DNA of 64,000 nucleotides from VRUE01 sp963816785 (GTDB taxonomy: Bacteria > Actinomycetota > Thermoleophilia > Solirubrobacterales > 70-9): the NCBI GenBank assembly GCA_963816785.1, contig CAWFLL010000004.1, forward strand, positions 434,001 through 498,000, in the 5' to 3' direction. Numbering within the stretch: the first letter of the stretch is position 1; each line of letters opens with the position of its first letter. The notes under the pieces were generated by a model. The model was given only the letters and a program-made list of their open reading frames with translations, had not been told where the DNA came from and did not search any database. The translations under genes and the position numbers were made by a program. Below are positions 51,966 to 61,515 of this stretch, in pieces.

Positions 51966-53490
51966 CGGAGCGGGCGGCGTCGACCACCAGTGACCGCCCG
52001 GTCATCACCTTCGGCTGGGCGATGCCTAGCAGCTGCAGGGCGGTGGGGGCGACGTCGGCGAGGATCCCGCCTTCTCGCAGCTCCAGCCCGGCGGCGGTGA
52101 CGATCAGCGGCACCGGGTTGAGCGAATGGGCGGTATTGGGGGAGCCGTCCGGCTCGAGCATGTGGTCGCAGTTGCCGTGATCGGCGGTGATGATGCAGGC
52201 GCCGCCGCTGTCCGCGACCGCGGCGACGACGTCGCCGAGGCAGGCGTCGACCGTCTCGACCGCCGCGATCGCGGCGGGGATCACGCCGGTGTGCCCGACC
52301 ATGTCCGGGTTGGCGAAGTTGAGGATGCCGAAGCGGTAGTCGCCGCCCGACCAGCGCTCGACGAACGCATCGGCGGCGGCGCGGGCGCTCATCTCCGGCT
52401 TGTGGTCGTAGGTCGGCACGTCGCGGGCGGATTCGACCAGGCAGCGGTCCTCCCCCTCCCACTCCTGCTCCCGACCGCCGTTGAAGAAGTAGGTGACGTG
52501 GGCGTACTTCTCGGTCTCGGCGACGTGGAGCTGGCGCTCGCCGGCCTCCGCGATGACCTCCGCCAGCGTCGTCTTCGGGCGCGCCTCGGGAAAGGCCACC
52601 GGGTACGGCCAGCCCTTGCGGTACTCGGTCATCGTGGTCAGGTCGAGGAGCGGTCCGCCGCTGCGAGAGAACTCTTCGAATCCCGGCTCGGCGAGGGCGC
52701 GGGTGAGCTGCCGAGCCCGATCGGGGCGGAAGTTGAGGAAGATCGCGATGTCGCCGCCCGCAGCCCCGTCGTAGTCGCCGATCACGGTCGGCTTCACGAA
52801 CTCATCCGTCTCCCCCCGCTCATAGGACGCGTCGATCGCCTCCGCGGCGCTCGCCGCGCGCAGGCCCTCGCCGTGGACGATCGCGTCGTAGGCCAGCTTG
52901 GTCCGCTCCCAGCGCGTGTCGCGGTCCATCGCGTAATAGCGGCCGCAGACCGTCCCGATCCGACCCGCGCGATACAGCCATCGGCTGAGCTCCTCGAGAT
53001 AGCCGGCGCCGCCGTGCGGGAGGGTGTCGCGGCCGTCGGTGAAGGCATGGAAGACGAGGTCGGGCACACCCTCCTGGGAGGCGAGCTCGATCGCCGCCTC
53101 GAGGTGCTCCCAGCCGGAGTGGACGCCGCCGTCGGAGACGAGGCCGAGCAGGTGGAGGCGGCCGCGCGGGCTGTGGCGGGCCCGATCGCAGGCGGCGCGC
53201 AGTGCCTCGTTCTCGAAGAAGCTGCCATCGGCGATCGCGTCGTCGATCCGGGCCAGGTCCTGCTTGACGACGGCGCCGGCGCCGAGGTTGAGGTGGCCGA
53301 CCTCGGAGTTGCCCATCTGCCCGTCGGGGAGGCCGACGTCGCGGCCCTGGGCGGAGAGCTGGGTGTGGGGGAACTCGGCCCAGAGCCGGTCGAAGACCGG
53401 TGTCTCGGCGAGCGAGATCGCGTTGCCGGGGCCCGGCTCGGCGAGGCCCCATCCGTCGAGGATCACCAGCGCGACCGAGGGGACGATCAT
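51955..53490 (-). CDS. gpmI: 2,3-bisphosphoglycerate-independent phosphoglycerate mutase
   Basis: This enzyme of about 511 residues interconverts 3- and 2-phosphoglycerate. Motifs: VALVILDGWGL, the catalytic Ser in QMGNSEVGHLNLGAG, HAFTDGRDT, and ITADHGNCDHM. Start ATG 53490 is preferred over TTG 53499, because TAGCTT (complement of 53498-53503) sits seven bases before ATG and would be destroyed as a leaderless promoter otherwise. It lies next to tpiA-pgk-gap. Confidence 0.95.
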   Translation of the reverse strand: MIVPSVALVILDGWGLAEPGPGNAISLAETPVFDRLWAEFPHTQLSAQGRDVGLPDGQMGNSEVGHLNLGAGAVVKQDLARIDDAIADGSFFENEALRAACDRARHSPRGRLHLLGLVSDGGVHSGWEHLEAAIELASQEGVPDLVFHAFTDGRDTLPHGGAGYLEELSRWLYRAGRIGTVCGRYYAMDRDTRWERTKLAYDAIVHGEGLRAASAAEAIDASYERGETDEFVKPTVIGDYDGAAGGDIAIFLNFRPDRARQLTRALAEPGFEEFSRSGGPLLDLTTMTEYRKGWPYPVAFPEARPKTTLAEVIAEAGERQLHVAETEKYAHVTYFFNGGREQEWEGEDRCLVESARDVPTYDHKPEMSARAAADAFVERWSGGDYRFGILNFANPDMVGHTGVIPAAIAAVETVDACLGDVVAAVADSGGACIITADHGNCDHMLEPDGSPNTAHSLNPVPLIVTAAGLELREGGILADVAPTALQLLGIAQPKVMTGRSLVVDAARSDEA

Positions 53491-53500
53491 CGTCGCCAAG

Positions 53501-54262
53501 CTAGCCTGCCGCCTCGACGATCGCGGCGAAGTCGGCCGGGTCCAGGCTCGCGCCGCCGACCAGGGCCCCGTCGATGTCGGGCTGGGCCATCAGCTCGGCC
53601 GCGTTGGCGGGCTTCACCGAGCCCCCGTAGAGGATCCGCACCCGCTCGGCCTCGGCGCCGGCCTCGCGCAGCAGCTCGCGGATAAAGGCGATCGTCTCCT
53701 GGGCCTGCTCGGGGGTGGCGGTCCGGCCGGTCCCGATCGCCCAGATCGGCTCGTAGGCGATCACGACGTCCGCCAGCCGCGTGGGCTCGACCCGGGCGAG
53801 GTCGGCCCGCAGCTGGCGCTCCAGCACGCCGTCGGTCTGGCCGGCGTCGCGCGCCTCCTCGCTCTCGCCTACGCAGAGGATCGGCTCCAGCCCCGCGGCG
53901 AGCGCGGCGGGCACCTTGCGGGCCAGCGCCTCGTCGGTCTCGCAGAAGTGCTGGCGGCGCTCGGAGTGGCCGAGCACGACCGCGTCGACCTCTGCCTCGA
54001 TCAGCATCGGTGCCGATACCTCGCCGGTGAAGGCGCCCGAGCCGTCCTCGTGCATGTTCTGCGCCGCCACCCGCACGGCGCTGCCGCGCGAGCGCTCGAC
54101 CACCTCGCGCAGGGCGAGGAACGACGGGCAGATGACCACGTCGTGCTGGGTCGCGGCGATCCTCGGCAGGAGCGCGTCGACGAATTGCGCCGCCTCGGCG
54201 ACCGTCTTGTGCATCTTCCAGTTCGCGGCCAACATATGGGTCCGCGTGCTCTGATCAGGCAT
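53501..54262 (-). CDS. tpiA: Triosephosphate isomerase
   Basis: This 253-residue TIM barrel has the catalytic Lys in AANWKMHKT, His in VLGHSERRQ, Glu in IAYEPIWAIGTG and the phosphate loop ILYGGSVKPAN. ATG 54262 overlaps the pgk stop by eight bases; a shorter start at 54235 (MLAANWKM) is possible. It joins gap and pgk in a classic glycolytic operon. Confidence 0.96.
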   Translation of the reverse strand: MPDQSTRTHMLAANWKMHKTVAEAAQFVDALLPRIAATQHDVVICPSFLALREVVERSRGSAVRVAAQNMHEDGSGAFTGEVSAPMLIEAEVDAVVLGHSERRQHFCETDEALARKVPAALAAGLEPILCVGESEEARDAGQTDGVLERQLRADLARVEPTRLADVVIAYEPIWAIGTGRTATPEQAQETIAFIRELLREAGAEAERVRILYGGSVKPANAAELMAQPDIDGALVGGASLDPADFAAIVEAAG

Positions 54263-55442
54263 CGCGCAGTGCCTCCACCCCCGGCAGCTTTTTCCCCTCG
54301 AGCAGCTCCAACGACGCTCCTCCCCCGGTCGAGATCCAGTCGATTTGATCGGCGAGGCCGAACTGGCGCACGGCGGCAACCGAGTCGCCGCCGCCGACAA
54401 CCGTAGTCCCCGGCGCCGCCGCAACCGCCTCGGCGACCGTGCGGGTCGCCGCGGCGAACGGATCCAGCTCGAATGCCCCCATCGGGCCGTTCCAGAGCAC
54501 CGTCCCGGCGGCCGCTATCGCCTCCGCATAGGAGGCCGCGGTGCGGGGACCGACGTCGAGCCCCATCCAGCCGTCCGGCACCTCGACTCCGTCGCTCTCG
54601 CGGCGTTTGGCGGCCTCATCGAAGCGATCGGCGAGGACCAGGTCGACCGGCAGGACCAGCTCGCAATCGGCGGCCTCGGCGCGCTCGAGGGCCTCCCCGG
54701 CGAGCTTCACCCCCTCCTCCTCCACCAGCGAGTCACCGGTCCCGATGCCCCGCGCGCGGAAAAAGCTGAAGCACATCGCGCCGCCGATCAGGATCCGGTC
54801 GGCGATCTCGAGAAACCGGTCGATCACCCCCACCTTGTCGGAGACCTTGGCCCCGCCGAGGACGACGACCAGCGGCCTCTGCGGCGACTCGACGACGCGG
54901 GTCAGTTCGGTCACCTCGCGCTCGAGCAGCAGGCCGGCATATGCGGGCAGGCGATGCGCGACGCCCTCGGTGCTGGCATGGGCCCGGTGGGCAGCGCCGA
55001 AGGCGTCGTTGACGTAGAGGCCGGCCAGCGCCGCCAGCGCCGCCGCCAGCTCGGGGTCGTTCTCGGTCTCACCGGGCTCGAAGCGGACGTTCTCCAGCAG
55101 CAGCATGCCGCCGGGGCCCAGGGCGCCCGCCATCTCGCCGACCTCGACGCCGATCACGGCGGGCGCCTGCTCGACCTCGGCGCCGAGCAGCTCCCCAAGC
55201 CGCTCGCCGACCGGTCGCATCGAGAGCTCCGGGTCGGGCTTTCCGCCGGGCCGCCCGAGGTGGGACGCGAGGATGACCGAAGCACCCCGCTCCCGCAGCA
55301 GCTCGATCGTCGGCAGCGCTGCCCGGATCCGCATATCGTCGGCGATCCGGCCACCGTCCAGCGGGACGTTGAAGTCGACGCGCAGCAGCACCCGCTCGCC
55401 CCCGACCGGAGCGTCGCGGACACTTGCCTTCGAGAAGCTCAC
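54255..55442 (-). CDS. pgk: Phosphoglycerate kinase
   Basis: This 395-residue enzyme transfers phosphate from 1,3-bisphosphoglycerate to ADP. Motifs: RVLLRVDFNVPLDGG, ASHLGRPGGKPD, VLGGAKVSDKVGVI, and VVGGGDSVAAV. GTG 55442 (VSFSKASVRDAPV) is chosen over a longer frame that would reach into gap. It lies 14 bases after gap and overlaps tpiA. Confidence 0.96.
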   Translation of the reverse strand: MSFSKASVRDAPVGGERVLLRVDFNVPLDGGRIADDMRIRAALPTIELLRERGASVILASHLGRPGGKPDPELSMRPVGERLGELLGAEVEQAPAVIGVEVGEMAGALGPGGMLLLENVRFEPGETENDPELAAALAALAGLYVNDAFGAAHRAHASTEGVAHRLPAYAGLLLEREVTELTRVVESPQRPLVVVLGGAKVSDKVGVIDRFLEIADRILIGGAMCFSFFRARGIGTGDSLVEEEGVKLAGEALERAEAADCELVLPVDLVLADRFDEAAKRRESDGVEVPDGWMGLDVGPRTAASYAEAIAAAGTVLWNGPMGAFELDPFAAATRTVAEAVAAAPGTTVVGGGDSVAAVRQFGLADQIDWISTGGGASLELLEGKKLPGVEALRDA

Positions 55443-55456
55443 CGGCTCGGCGGCGA

Positions 55457-56458
55457 TCAGAGGACCTTGCCCGCCAGCTCCACGCAGCGGTACGAGTAGC
55501 CCCACTCGTTGTCGTACCAGGACACCACCTTGATCATCCTGCCGTCGCCGATCGCCAGCGTCTGCTCGGCGTCGAAGATCGACGAATGCGGGTCGCCGAC
55601 GATGTCGGTCGAGACGATCGGGTCCTCGGTGTAGGAGAGGATGCCCTCGAGCGGGCCCTCGGCGGCGGCCCTGACCGCGGCGTTGACCGCCTCGGGATCG
55701 GTCGGCTGCGACGGCGTGAAGACGAGGTCGACGACCGAGCCGGTAGCAACCGGCGCTCTGATCGCGATCCCGTTCAGCCTGCCGTCAAGCTCGGGCAGGA
55801 CGAGGCCGACCGCCTTCGCGGCGCCGGTCGTGGTCGGGATCAGGTTGATCGCCGCGGCCCGGGCGCGCCGCAGGTCCTTGTGCGGCATGTCCTGCAGGCG
55901 CTGGTCGGCGGTATAGGCGTGGATGGTCGTCATCAGCCCCTGCTCGATGCCGAACGCGTCGTTGAGAACCTTGGCGAGCGGCGCGAGGCAGTTGGTCGTG
56001 CAGGAGGCGTTGGAGATGATCTGATGGCTGTCCGGGTCGTAGCTGTCGAAGTTGACACCGAGCGCCACCGTCACGTCGGGGTCCTTGGCGGGAGCGGAGA
56101 TGATCACCTTCCTGGCCCCCGCGTCGAGGTGCTTCGCGGCGTCGTCGCGGGCGGTGAAGAACCCGGTCGACTCGATCACCACCTCGACCCCCAGGTCCGC
56201 CCACGGCAGCGCCGCCGGGTCGCGCTCCGAGAGCACCTTCAGCTCCTTGCCGTCGACCGAGATCGAGCCCTCCCCGGCCTCGACCTCGCCGGGGAAGCGA
56301 CCGAGGATCGAGTCGTACTTGAGCAGGTGCGCGAGCGTGCCTGGATCGGTGAGGTCGTTCACCGCGACGAAGTCGAGGTCCGCTCCCGCCGCCTGTGCCG
56401 CGCGGAAGATGTTGCGCCCGATGCGCCCGAAGCCGTTGATGCCGACCTTCACTGCCAT
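55457..56458 (-). CDS. gap: Glyceraldehyde-3-phosphate dehydrogenase
   Basis: This 333-residue enzyme has VKVGINGFGRIGRN, NAD-type VAVNDLTDP, the catalytic Cys in SNASCTTNCLAPL, His in TIHAYTADQ, and WYDNEWGYS. It begins the gap-pgk-tpiA operon. In many Actinobacteria whiA and yvcK lie directly upstream between rapZ and gap; here a VOC gene and an ABC transporter occupy that place. Confidence 0.97.
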   Translation of the reverse strand: MAVKVGINGFGRIGRNIFRAAQAAGADLDFVAVNDLTDPGTLAHLLKYDSILGRFPGEVEAGEGSISVDGKELKVLSERDPAALPWADLGVEVVIESTGFFTARDDAAKHLDAGARKVIISAPAKDPDVTVALGVNFDSYDPDSHQIISNASCTTNCLAPLAKVLNDAFGIEQGLMTTIHAYTADQRLQDMPHKDLRRARAAAINLIPTTTGAAKAVGLVLPELDGRLNGIAIRAPVATGSVVDLVFTPSQPTDPEAVNAAVRAAAEGPLEGILSYTEDPIVSTDIVGDPHSSIFDAEQTLAIGDGRMIKVVSWYDNEWGYSYRCVELAGKVL

Positions 56459-56529
56459 GAACCAGTCCCTTCTTGAGTCGTTGTCTGGAACATCGATGGT
56501 ATGGACCTGCGGCCGCGGGTGAGGTTGGG

Positions 56530-56892
56530 TCAGTCGCTGCCGACCGTCACCTCGATTTCATACCCGTCCGGGTCCTGGAGAAATGCCGAGTAGGAGCCGG
56601 AGCCGTGGGACCTGGACTCCCCCGGGTCGCCCGTGCTGGTCCCGCCGGCGCGGACACCCCCCTCCCACGCCGCCTTCACCGCGACGATCCCGAGCCCGGA
56701 GAAGCTGAGCAGGCCGAACCCCGGTTTCGGCGCCCGGTGTGAGGAGACGAAGAAGACCGGTTTTGCGATGCCCCAGCCGATCGTCTCGTCCTCCTCGAAG
56801 TGGCGCCGCCAGCCGAGCGGCGCCAGCAGCGCGTCGTAGAACGCGGCGCTCCGCGCCAGATCCGAGACCTCCAGTAGGACGTGGTGCAGCAT
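56530..56892 (-). CDS. VOC family (glyoxalase/bleomycin-resistance-like) protein
   Basis: This 120-residue protein has the vicinal oxygen chelate pattern: LHHVLLEVSDLARSAAFYDALLAPLGW, and ending SAFLQDPDGYEIEVTVG with the metal-site Glu. Family members bind metal and perform isomerase, dioxygenase or drug-binding functions. It is adjacent to an ABC exporter, so a resistance role is possible but unproven. Confidence 0.88.
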   Translation of the reverse strand: MLHHVLLEVSDLARSAAFYDALLAPLGWRRHFEEDETIGWGIAKPVFFVSSHRAPKPGFGLLSFSGLGIVAVKAAWEGGVRAGGTSTGDPGESRSHGSGSYSAFLQDPDGYEIEVTVGSD

Positions 56893-56936
56893 CGGGGGCG
56901 GAGGCTATACGGGCAACCGTCGGTGTGCGACCAGGG

Positions 56937-57692
56937 CTAGCCGGCCCGGGGAGTCCAGCGGAAGTACCGGATCGCGAGCAGCAGGCCGCCCACGCCCCAG
57001 GCGGCGACCACGGCGAGGTGGTGCCAGGGCGGGCCCGACCCGTTCACGTAGACGTCGAAGAAAGCCTCGAAGAAGTGCCTGACCGGGAAGTAGTTGGCGA
57101 AGTCGATCACGCCGCTCGGGAGCTCGCCGTCGGGGATGAAGACACCGGAGAGGAAGTAGAGCGGCAACAGCAGCGCATTGACGATCGGGGCAGCCGCGTC
57201 CTGCGACGGAATCGCCGCGGTCAACGCGATGCCCAGGCAGCAGAACGAGGCGGCCCCGACGGCGAGCACCACACCCAGCTCGGGGAGGTCGGCCCAGGGA
57301 ATCCGCACGCCGTAGAGGATCCGCCCGAGCGCGATGACGACCGCCAGCATCAGCAGCGACAGCACGATCGAGTTGCCGATCCGGCCGGCCATGAAGACCC
57401 AGGCGGGCATCGGCGTCCCCCGGCCGCGCTTCAGCCGGCCGTCCTCGCGCGCGATCACGATCGACATCGCCAACGTCTGCATCGTCGCCGAGATGACGGC
57501 CAGGGTGATGATCGCGGGGACGTAGTAGGTGGTGGCCTCGATTCCGCCCTCGACGTCGATCCTGTTGTCGCCGAATACGACGGCGAAGATCAACAGCAGG
57601 ATCACCGGGAACAGCACGGTGAAGAACACCGCCGCCGGGTTGCGCCAGAAGACCTTCTGGTCGTAGCGGAGCTGGTGGAGGACGAGGCTCAT
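56937..57692 (-). CDS. ABC-2 type transporter permease
   Basis: This 251-residue protein has six membrane helices typical of DrrB-like permeases (AAVFFTVLFPVILLLIFAVVFG, YYVPAIITLAVISATMQTLAMSI, LSLLMLAVVIALGRILYG). Its GTP/ATP partner overlaps it by four bases at 57689. Together they form an exporter of unknown substrate. Confidence 0.92.
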   Translation of the reverse strand: MSLVLHQLRYDQKVFWRNPAAVFFTVLFPVILLLIFAVVFGDNRIDVEGGIEATTYYVPAIITLAVISATMQTLAMSIVIAREDGRLKRGRGTPMPAWVFMAGRIGNSIVLSLLMLAVVIALGRILYGVRIPWADLPELGVVLAVGAASFCCLGIALTAAIPSQDAAAPIVNALLLPLYFLSGVFIPDGELPSGVIDFANYFPVRHFFEAFFDVYVNGSGPPWHHLAVVAAWGVGGLLLAIRYFRWTPRAG

Positions 57693-58540
57693 GCTTGCCG
57701 GGTCAGCGCCAGGTAGATGTCCTCGAGGCTGGGGCGCGAAACCTCCAGCCCCTCCAGCTCGAGCCCCTGCTCGAGCGCCCGGCCGGTGAGCTCGTTCAGG
57801 GTCCGGACCGGGTCCTCGGTCTCGATCGAGACCTCCTCGCCGTCGAGGCGGTAGGTGATCGTCGCCGACCGGCCGCCGCGGTCGCCGAGGTCGTGCGGGG
57901 CTCCACGAGCGACGACCTCGCCGCCGGCGATGATCGCGACCTGGTCGGCGAGGCGCTGGGCCTCGTCCATGTAGTGGGTGGTGAGGAAGACCGTCTTGCC
58001 GAGATCCCGGAGGCCGGCGATCAGATCCCAGGCCTGGCGCCGGGCCTGGGGGTCGAATCCGGTCGTCGGCTCGTCGAGGAAGAGCAGATCGGGATCTCCG
58101 ATCAGCGCCATGCCGACGTCGAGACGGCGCTGCTGCCCCCCCGAGAGGCTGCCGGCGCGGGCGTCGGCCTTGTCGACGAGGCCGACGAGCTCGATCGTCT
58201 CGTCGATCGGCCGTGGATCGTCGTAGTAGCCCGCGAAGAGCTCCAGCGACTCGCGCACGGTCAGGTACGGCTCGAGCCTGCAGCTCTGCAGGACGATCCC
58301 GATCCGCTCTCTCCAGGCGCGGCCGGCGCGGGCCGGGTCCTCGCCCAGGACCGAGACCTCGCCGCCGTCGCGGTCGCGGTAGCCCTCGAGGATCTCGACC
58401 GTCGTCGTCTTCCCGGCCCCGTTGGGGCCGAGGAACGCGAAGACCTCGCCGGCGCCGACCTCGAGCTCGATGCCGCGGACCGCCTCGACGTCGCCGTAGC
58501 TCTTGCGCAGGCCGCGCGCGCGGATGACAGGTTCGCTCAT
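57689..58540 (-). CDS. ABC transporter ATP-binding protein (DrrA-like)
   Basis: This 283-residue ATPase has Walker A FLGPNGAGKTTTVEIL, signature GSLSGGQQRRLDVGMAL, Walker B LLFLDEPTTGFD and switch His in TTHYMDEAQRL. A C-terminal DUF4162-type domain (VSIETEDPVRTLNELTG) follows. The gene begins one base after a copy of the dispersed repeat (58541-58611). Confidence 0.94.
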   Translation of the reverse strand: MSEPVIRARGLRKSYGDVEAVRGIELEVGAGEVFAFLGPNGAGKTTTVEILEGYRDRDGGEVSVLGEDPARAGRAWRERIGIVLQSCRLEPYLTVRESLELFAGYYDDPRPIDETIELVGLVDKADARAGSLSGGQQRRLDVGMALIGDPDLLFLDEPTTGFDPQARRQAWDLIAGLRDLGKTVFLTTHYMDEAQRLADQVAIIAGGEVVARGAPHDLGDRGGRSATITYRLDGEEVSIETEDPVRTLNELTGRALEQGLELEGLEVSRPSLEDIYLALTRQA

Positions 58541-58611
58541 CGCGAACCCTCGCGCTTCGCTCGCTGCGCGAAGAACCAGAGATGCCTCATTTGGCTCGCT
58601 CCGCGCTCACG
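58541..58611 (-). repeat. Dispersed intergenic repeat, copy 2
   Basis: On the minus strand this region reads GTGAGCG, GAGCGAGC, GCATCTCTGGTTC and TCGCGCAGCGAGCGAA, matching the copy at 48071-48130 block for block with only small differences. It fills almost the whole gap between rapZ and the ABC ATPase gene and ends at the start codon of the latter. Confidence 0.7.
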
Positions 58612-58622
58612 GGCCGGGATTC

Positions 58623-59507
58623 TTACGAGTCGAGCTCGACGTCGCGGTGCTTGACCCGCATCGTCACGTCGTCGCGGCCCTCGAGATCGCGGCGGATGCG
58701 GTCGGCGACCGTGACCGAGCGGTGGCGGCCGCCGGTGCAGCCGATCGCGATCGTCAGATGGCTCTTCCCCTCCGCCACGTAGGCGGGCATGAGGAACTCG
58801 AGCAACGGCAGCAGCCGGCCGTAGAACTCTCCCGCCTGCGTCCCCGACTCGACGTACTCCCGCACCTCCCTGTCGAGCCCGGTCAGGGGCCGGAGGTCGT
58901 CGACGTAGTGGGGGTTCGGCAGGAAGCGGACGTCGAGGGTGAGGTCGGCGTCGCGCGGGGGGCCGTTCTTGAACCCGAAGGTGAGCAGGGTGAGGGCCAG
59001 CTTGCCGCCCCCGTCGCTGCCCAGCATCTCTTCCGCGATGCGGCCGCGCAGGACCCCGCTGGTCAGGTCGCTGGTGTCCATGACGATGTCGGCGCGGGCC
59101 CGGAGCGGCGCCAGCAGCTCGCGCTCGGCGCGGATCCCTTCGACAACCCGCCCCTCGGGCGCGAGCGGATGGCGGCGGCGCGTCTCCTTGTAGCGGTCGA
59201 CGAGGGTCTCCTCGTCGGCCTCCAGGAACAGGACCTTCGGCTGCAGCCCGTCGGTGTCGAGCTCGTCGAGCACCTGGAGCAGGTCGTCGAAATAATCGCC
59301 GCCGCGTACATCGGAGACGACCGCGGCGCGCTTCACGCCGCTGCCCCGGTGGCGGAAGAGCTCGCCGAGGCTGCCGATCATCCGCGGCGGCAGGTTGTCG
59401 ACGCAGAAGTAGCCGCCGTCCTCGAAGGCAGCGATCGCCTCCGACTTACCGGCCCCGGAGTGACCGGTGATGACGACCAGGGTGACGTCGCGTTGCGAGT
59501 CGCTCAT
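58623..59507 (-). CDS. rapZ: RapZ/YvcJ nucleotide-binding RNase adapter
   Basis: This 294-residue protein has the P-loop VITGHSGAGKSEAIAAFED at residues 11-29, and the C-terminal domain with RFLPNPHY and the IGCTGGRHRSV block. RapZ binds nucleotide and in some bacteria guides RNase E to small RNAs; in Actinobacteria its role is less clear. It follows uvrC by two bases, the standard order. Confidence 0.95.
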   Translation of the reverse strand: MSDSQRDVTLVVITGHSGAGKSEAIAAFEDGGYFCVDNLPPRMIGSLGELFRHRGSGVKRAAVVSDVRGGDYFDDLLQVLDELDTDGLQPKVLFLEADEETLVDRYKETRRRHPLAPEGRVVEGIRAERELLAPLRARADIVMDTSDLTSGVLRGRIAEEMLGSDGGGKLALTLLTFGFKNGPPRDADLTLDVRFLPNPHYVDDLRPLTGLDREVREYVESGTQAGEFYGRLLPLLEFLMPAYVAEGKSHLTIAIGCTGGRHRSVTVADRIRRDLEGRDDVTMRVKHRDVELDS

Positions 59508-59509
59508 TG

Positions 59510-61456
59510 CTAACCGGTCCTGTTCAGCTGCTCGTGGATGTCCCGCGCAACTTTGCCAGGCACGCCGGGCACCGCCTCGAGCTCCTCGCGGGTGGCGGCG
59601 ATCAGCCGCTCGGGTGAGCCGAAGTGCTGGAGCAGGGCGCGCTTGCGGGCCTGCCCGACGCCCTTCAGCTCGTCGAGCACCGAGCCGGTCATCGCCTTGT
59701 CGCGGCGGCCACGGTGGTGTTCGATCGCGAATCGGTGCGCCTCGTCGCGGACCCGCTGCAGGAGCTTCGACGCCTCCGAGTCGGCGGCCAGGTCGATCGG
59801 CGCCGAGCCGCCCGGAAGGAAGACCTCCTCCTCCCGCTTGGCGAGCGAGGCCACCGTCACCCCCCGCTCGACGAATGGCCGCAGCGCGCGAAGCGCGGCG
59901 CCGAGCTGGCCCTTGCCGCCGTCGACCACGAGCAGCGACGGCAGCGAGGCGAAGCTCTCGTCGCGCTTGCCGTCATGCGGCGAGAGGTCCACCTGTTCGA
60001 GGTAACGGTTGACCCGCCTCGAGAGGACCTCTTCCATCGCCGCGAAGTCGTCCTGTTTCCCACCCGCCCGCGGCGGACGCGGGAGGGCGCGGCCATCCAT
60101 CTCTGACTCCTTGGCCGCGCCCGGGAGCTGAGCACGCGGGCGGAACTTGATTTTGAAGCGGCGGTAGTCCGACTTCTTGGTGGCGCCGCCCTCGAAGACG
60201 ACCATCGAGGCGACGGTGTGCTCGGCGCCGAGGTTGGAGACGTCGTAACCCTCGATCCGGACCGGCAGCTCCTCCATCGCCAACGCCTCGCGCAGATCGG
60301 CCAGCGCGTCGACCCGGCGCTGGCGGCGATGCTCGCGGCGGAGGCGATCCTGATCGAGCGCGAGGCGGGCATTGCGCTCGGCGAGCTCCCGCAGCCGCCG
60401 CTTGTCGCCGCGCTCGGCGACCCTGACCTCGACCGGAGCCCCCCGCTCCTCGCTGAGCGCCGCGGCGAGCAGCTCGGCTCGCTGCGCCAGGTACGGGCCG
60501 ACGACGATCGTCCGCGGCATCGCCGGAGAGGCCGAGTAGTACTGGCCGAGGAACTCCTCGGCGACCTCCGCCGGCTCTCGTTCTGCCTGGTTGTCGAGGT
60601 AGAAGCTCTGGCGCTCGGCGAGGATTCCGTCTCGAACCTGGAATACCTGGGCGTTGGCGTCGGCGCCCTCGGTGGCGACGCCGATCAGGTCGGCGGTGCC
60701 GACCGAGCCTCCGGCGATCCGCTGGCGCTCGAACAGGGACCTGATCGCCTTGAGGCGATCGCGATGCACGGCCGCCCGCTCGAACTCGTGCGCCGCCGCG
60801 GCGGAATCCATCTTCGCCTGCTCATCCGCCTCCACCTGGCGGTAGCGGCCCGAGAGGAAGTCGACGATCGCGTCGATGTTGCGACGGTACTCCTCGCTGC
60901 TGATGTAGCCGACGCAGGGCGCCCCGCAGCGCTTGATGAAGTAGTCGAGGCAGGGGCTGCCCGAGCGGCGACCGGGCTCGACTCCCTCGCAGGTGCGGAA
61001 TTGGAACAGCTTGCCGAGGAGATCGAGCGTCTCGCGGACCCGCTTGGCGCTCGAGAAGGGCCCGAAGTAGGCACGGCCGGCACGGTGCTTCTCACGCGTG
61101 AAATAGACCCGCGGGTACTCCTCGTCGAGGCTGACGCAGACATACGGATACGACTTGTCGTCGCGCAGCCGGATGTTGAAGCGCGGCCGGTGCCGCTTGA
61201 TGAAGCTCTGCTCGGCGAGCAGCGCCTCGGCCTCGGTCGCGGTGACGAGGAACTCGATCCTGTCGACGCGCGAGGTGAGGCGGGTCTCGCCGCCGGAGAA
61301 GTGGGAGGCGACGCGTTTGCGGATCGAGCGGGCCTTGCCCACGTAGAGCAGCTCGTCGCGATCGTCGTGGAACAGGTAGACGCCGGGGGAATCGGGCAGC
61401 TCGCGGCGCTGCTGCGCGATCCGCTCGGCGCGGGTCTGATCGCCATCGACACTCAT
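59510..61456 (-). CDS. uvrC: Excinuclease ABC subunit C
   Basis: This 648-residue protein cuts DNA on both sides of bulky damage. Domains: GIY-YIG (DSPGVYLFHDDRDELLYVGKA) at 20-100, UVR helix (EADEQAKMDSAAAAHEFERAA) near 205, RNase H-like endonuclease domain with EGYDVSNLGAEHTVASMVVFE, and C-terminal helix-hairpin-helix (LKGVGQARKRALLQHFG...VPGVPGKVARDI). Start ATG 61456. Confidence 0.96.
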   Translation of the reverse strand: MSVDGDQTRAERIAQQRRELPDSPGVYLFHDDRDELLYVGKARSIRKRVASHFSGGETRLTSRVDRIEFLVTATEAEALLAEQSFIKRHRPRFNIRLRDDKSYPYVCVSLDEEYPRVYFTREKHRAGRAYFGPFSSAKRVRETLDLLGKLFQFRTCEGVEPGRRSGSPCLDYFIKRCGAPCVGYISSEEYRRNIDAIVDFLSGRYRQVEADEQAKMDSAAAAHEFERAAVHRDRLKAIRSLFERQRIAGGSVGTADLIGVATEGADANAQVFQVRDGILAERQSFYLDNQAEREPAEVAEEFLGQYYSASPAMPRTIVVGPYLAQRAELLAAALSEERGAPVEVRVAERGDKRRLRELAERNARLALDQDRLRREHRRQRRVDALADLREALAMEELPVRIEGYDVSNLGAEHTVASMVVFEGGATKKSDYRRFKIKFRPRAQLPGAAKESEMDGRALPRPPRAGGKQDDFAAMEEVLSRRVNRYLEQVDLSPHDGKRDESFASLPSLLVVDGGKGQLGAALRALRPFVERGVTVASLAKREEEVFLPGGSAPIDLAADSEASKLLQRVRDEAHRFAIEHHRGRRDKAMTGSVLDELKGVGQARKRALLQHFGSPERLIAATREELEAVPGVPGKVARDIHEQLNRTG

Positions 61457-61515
61457 CTGCCAAAGAGTAGGCTCCTGGCCAGCCGGCCAAGACAACGCCC
61501 GACACGGAGAGCGAG

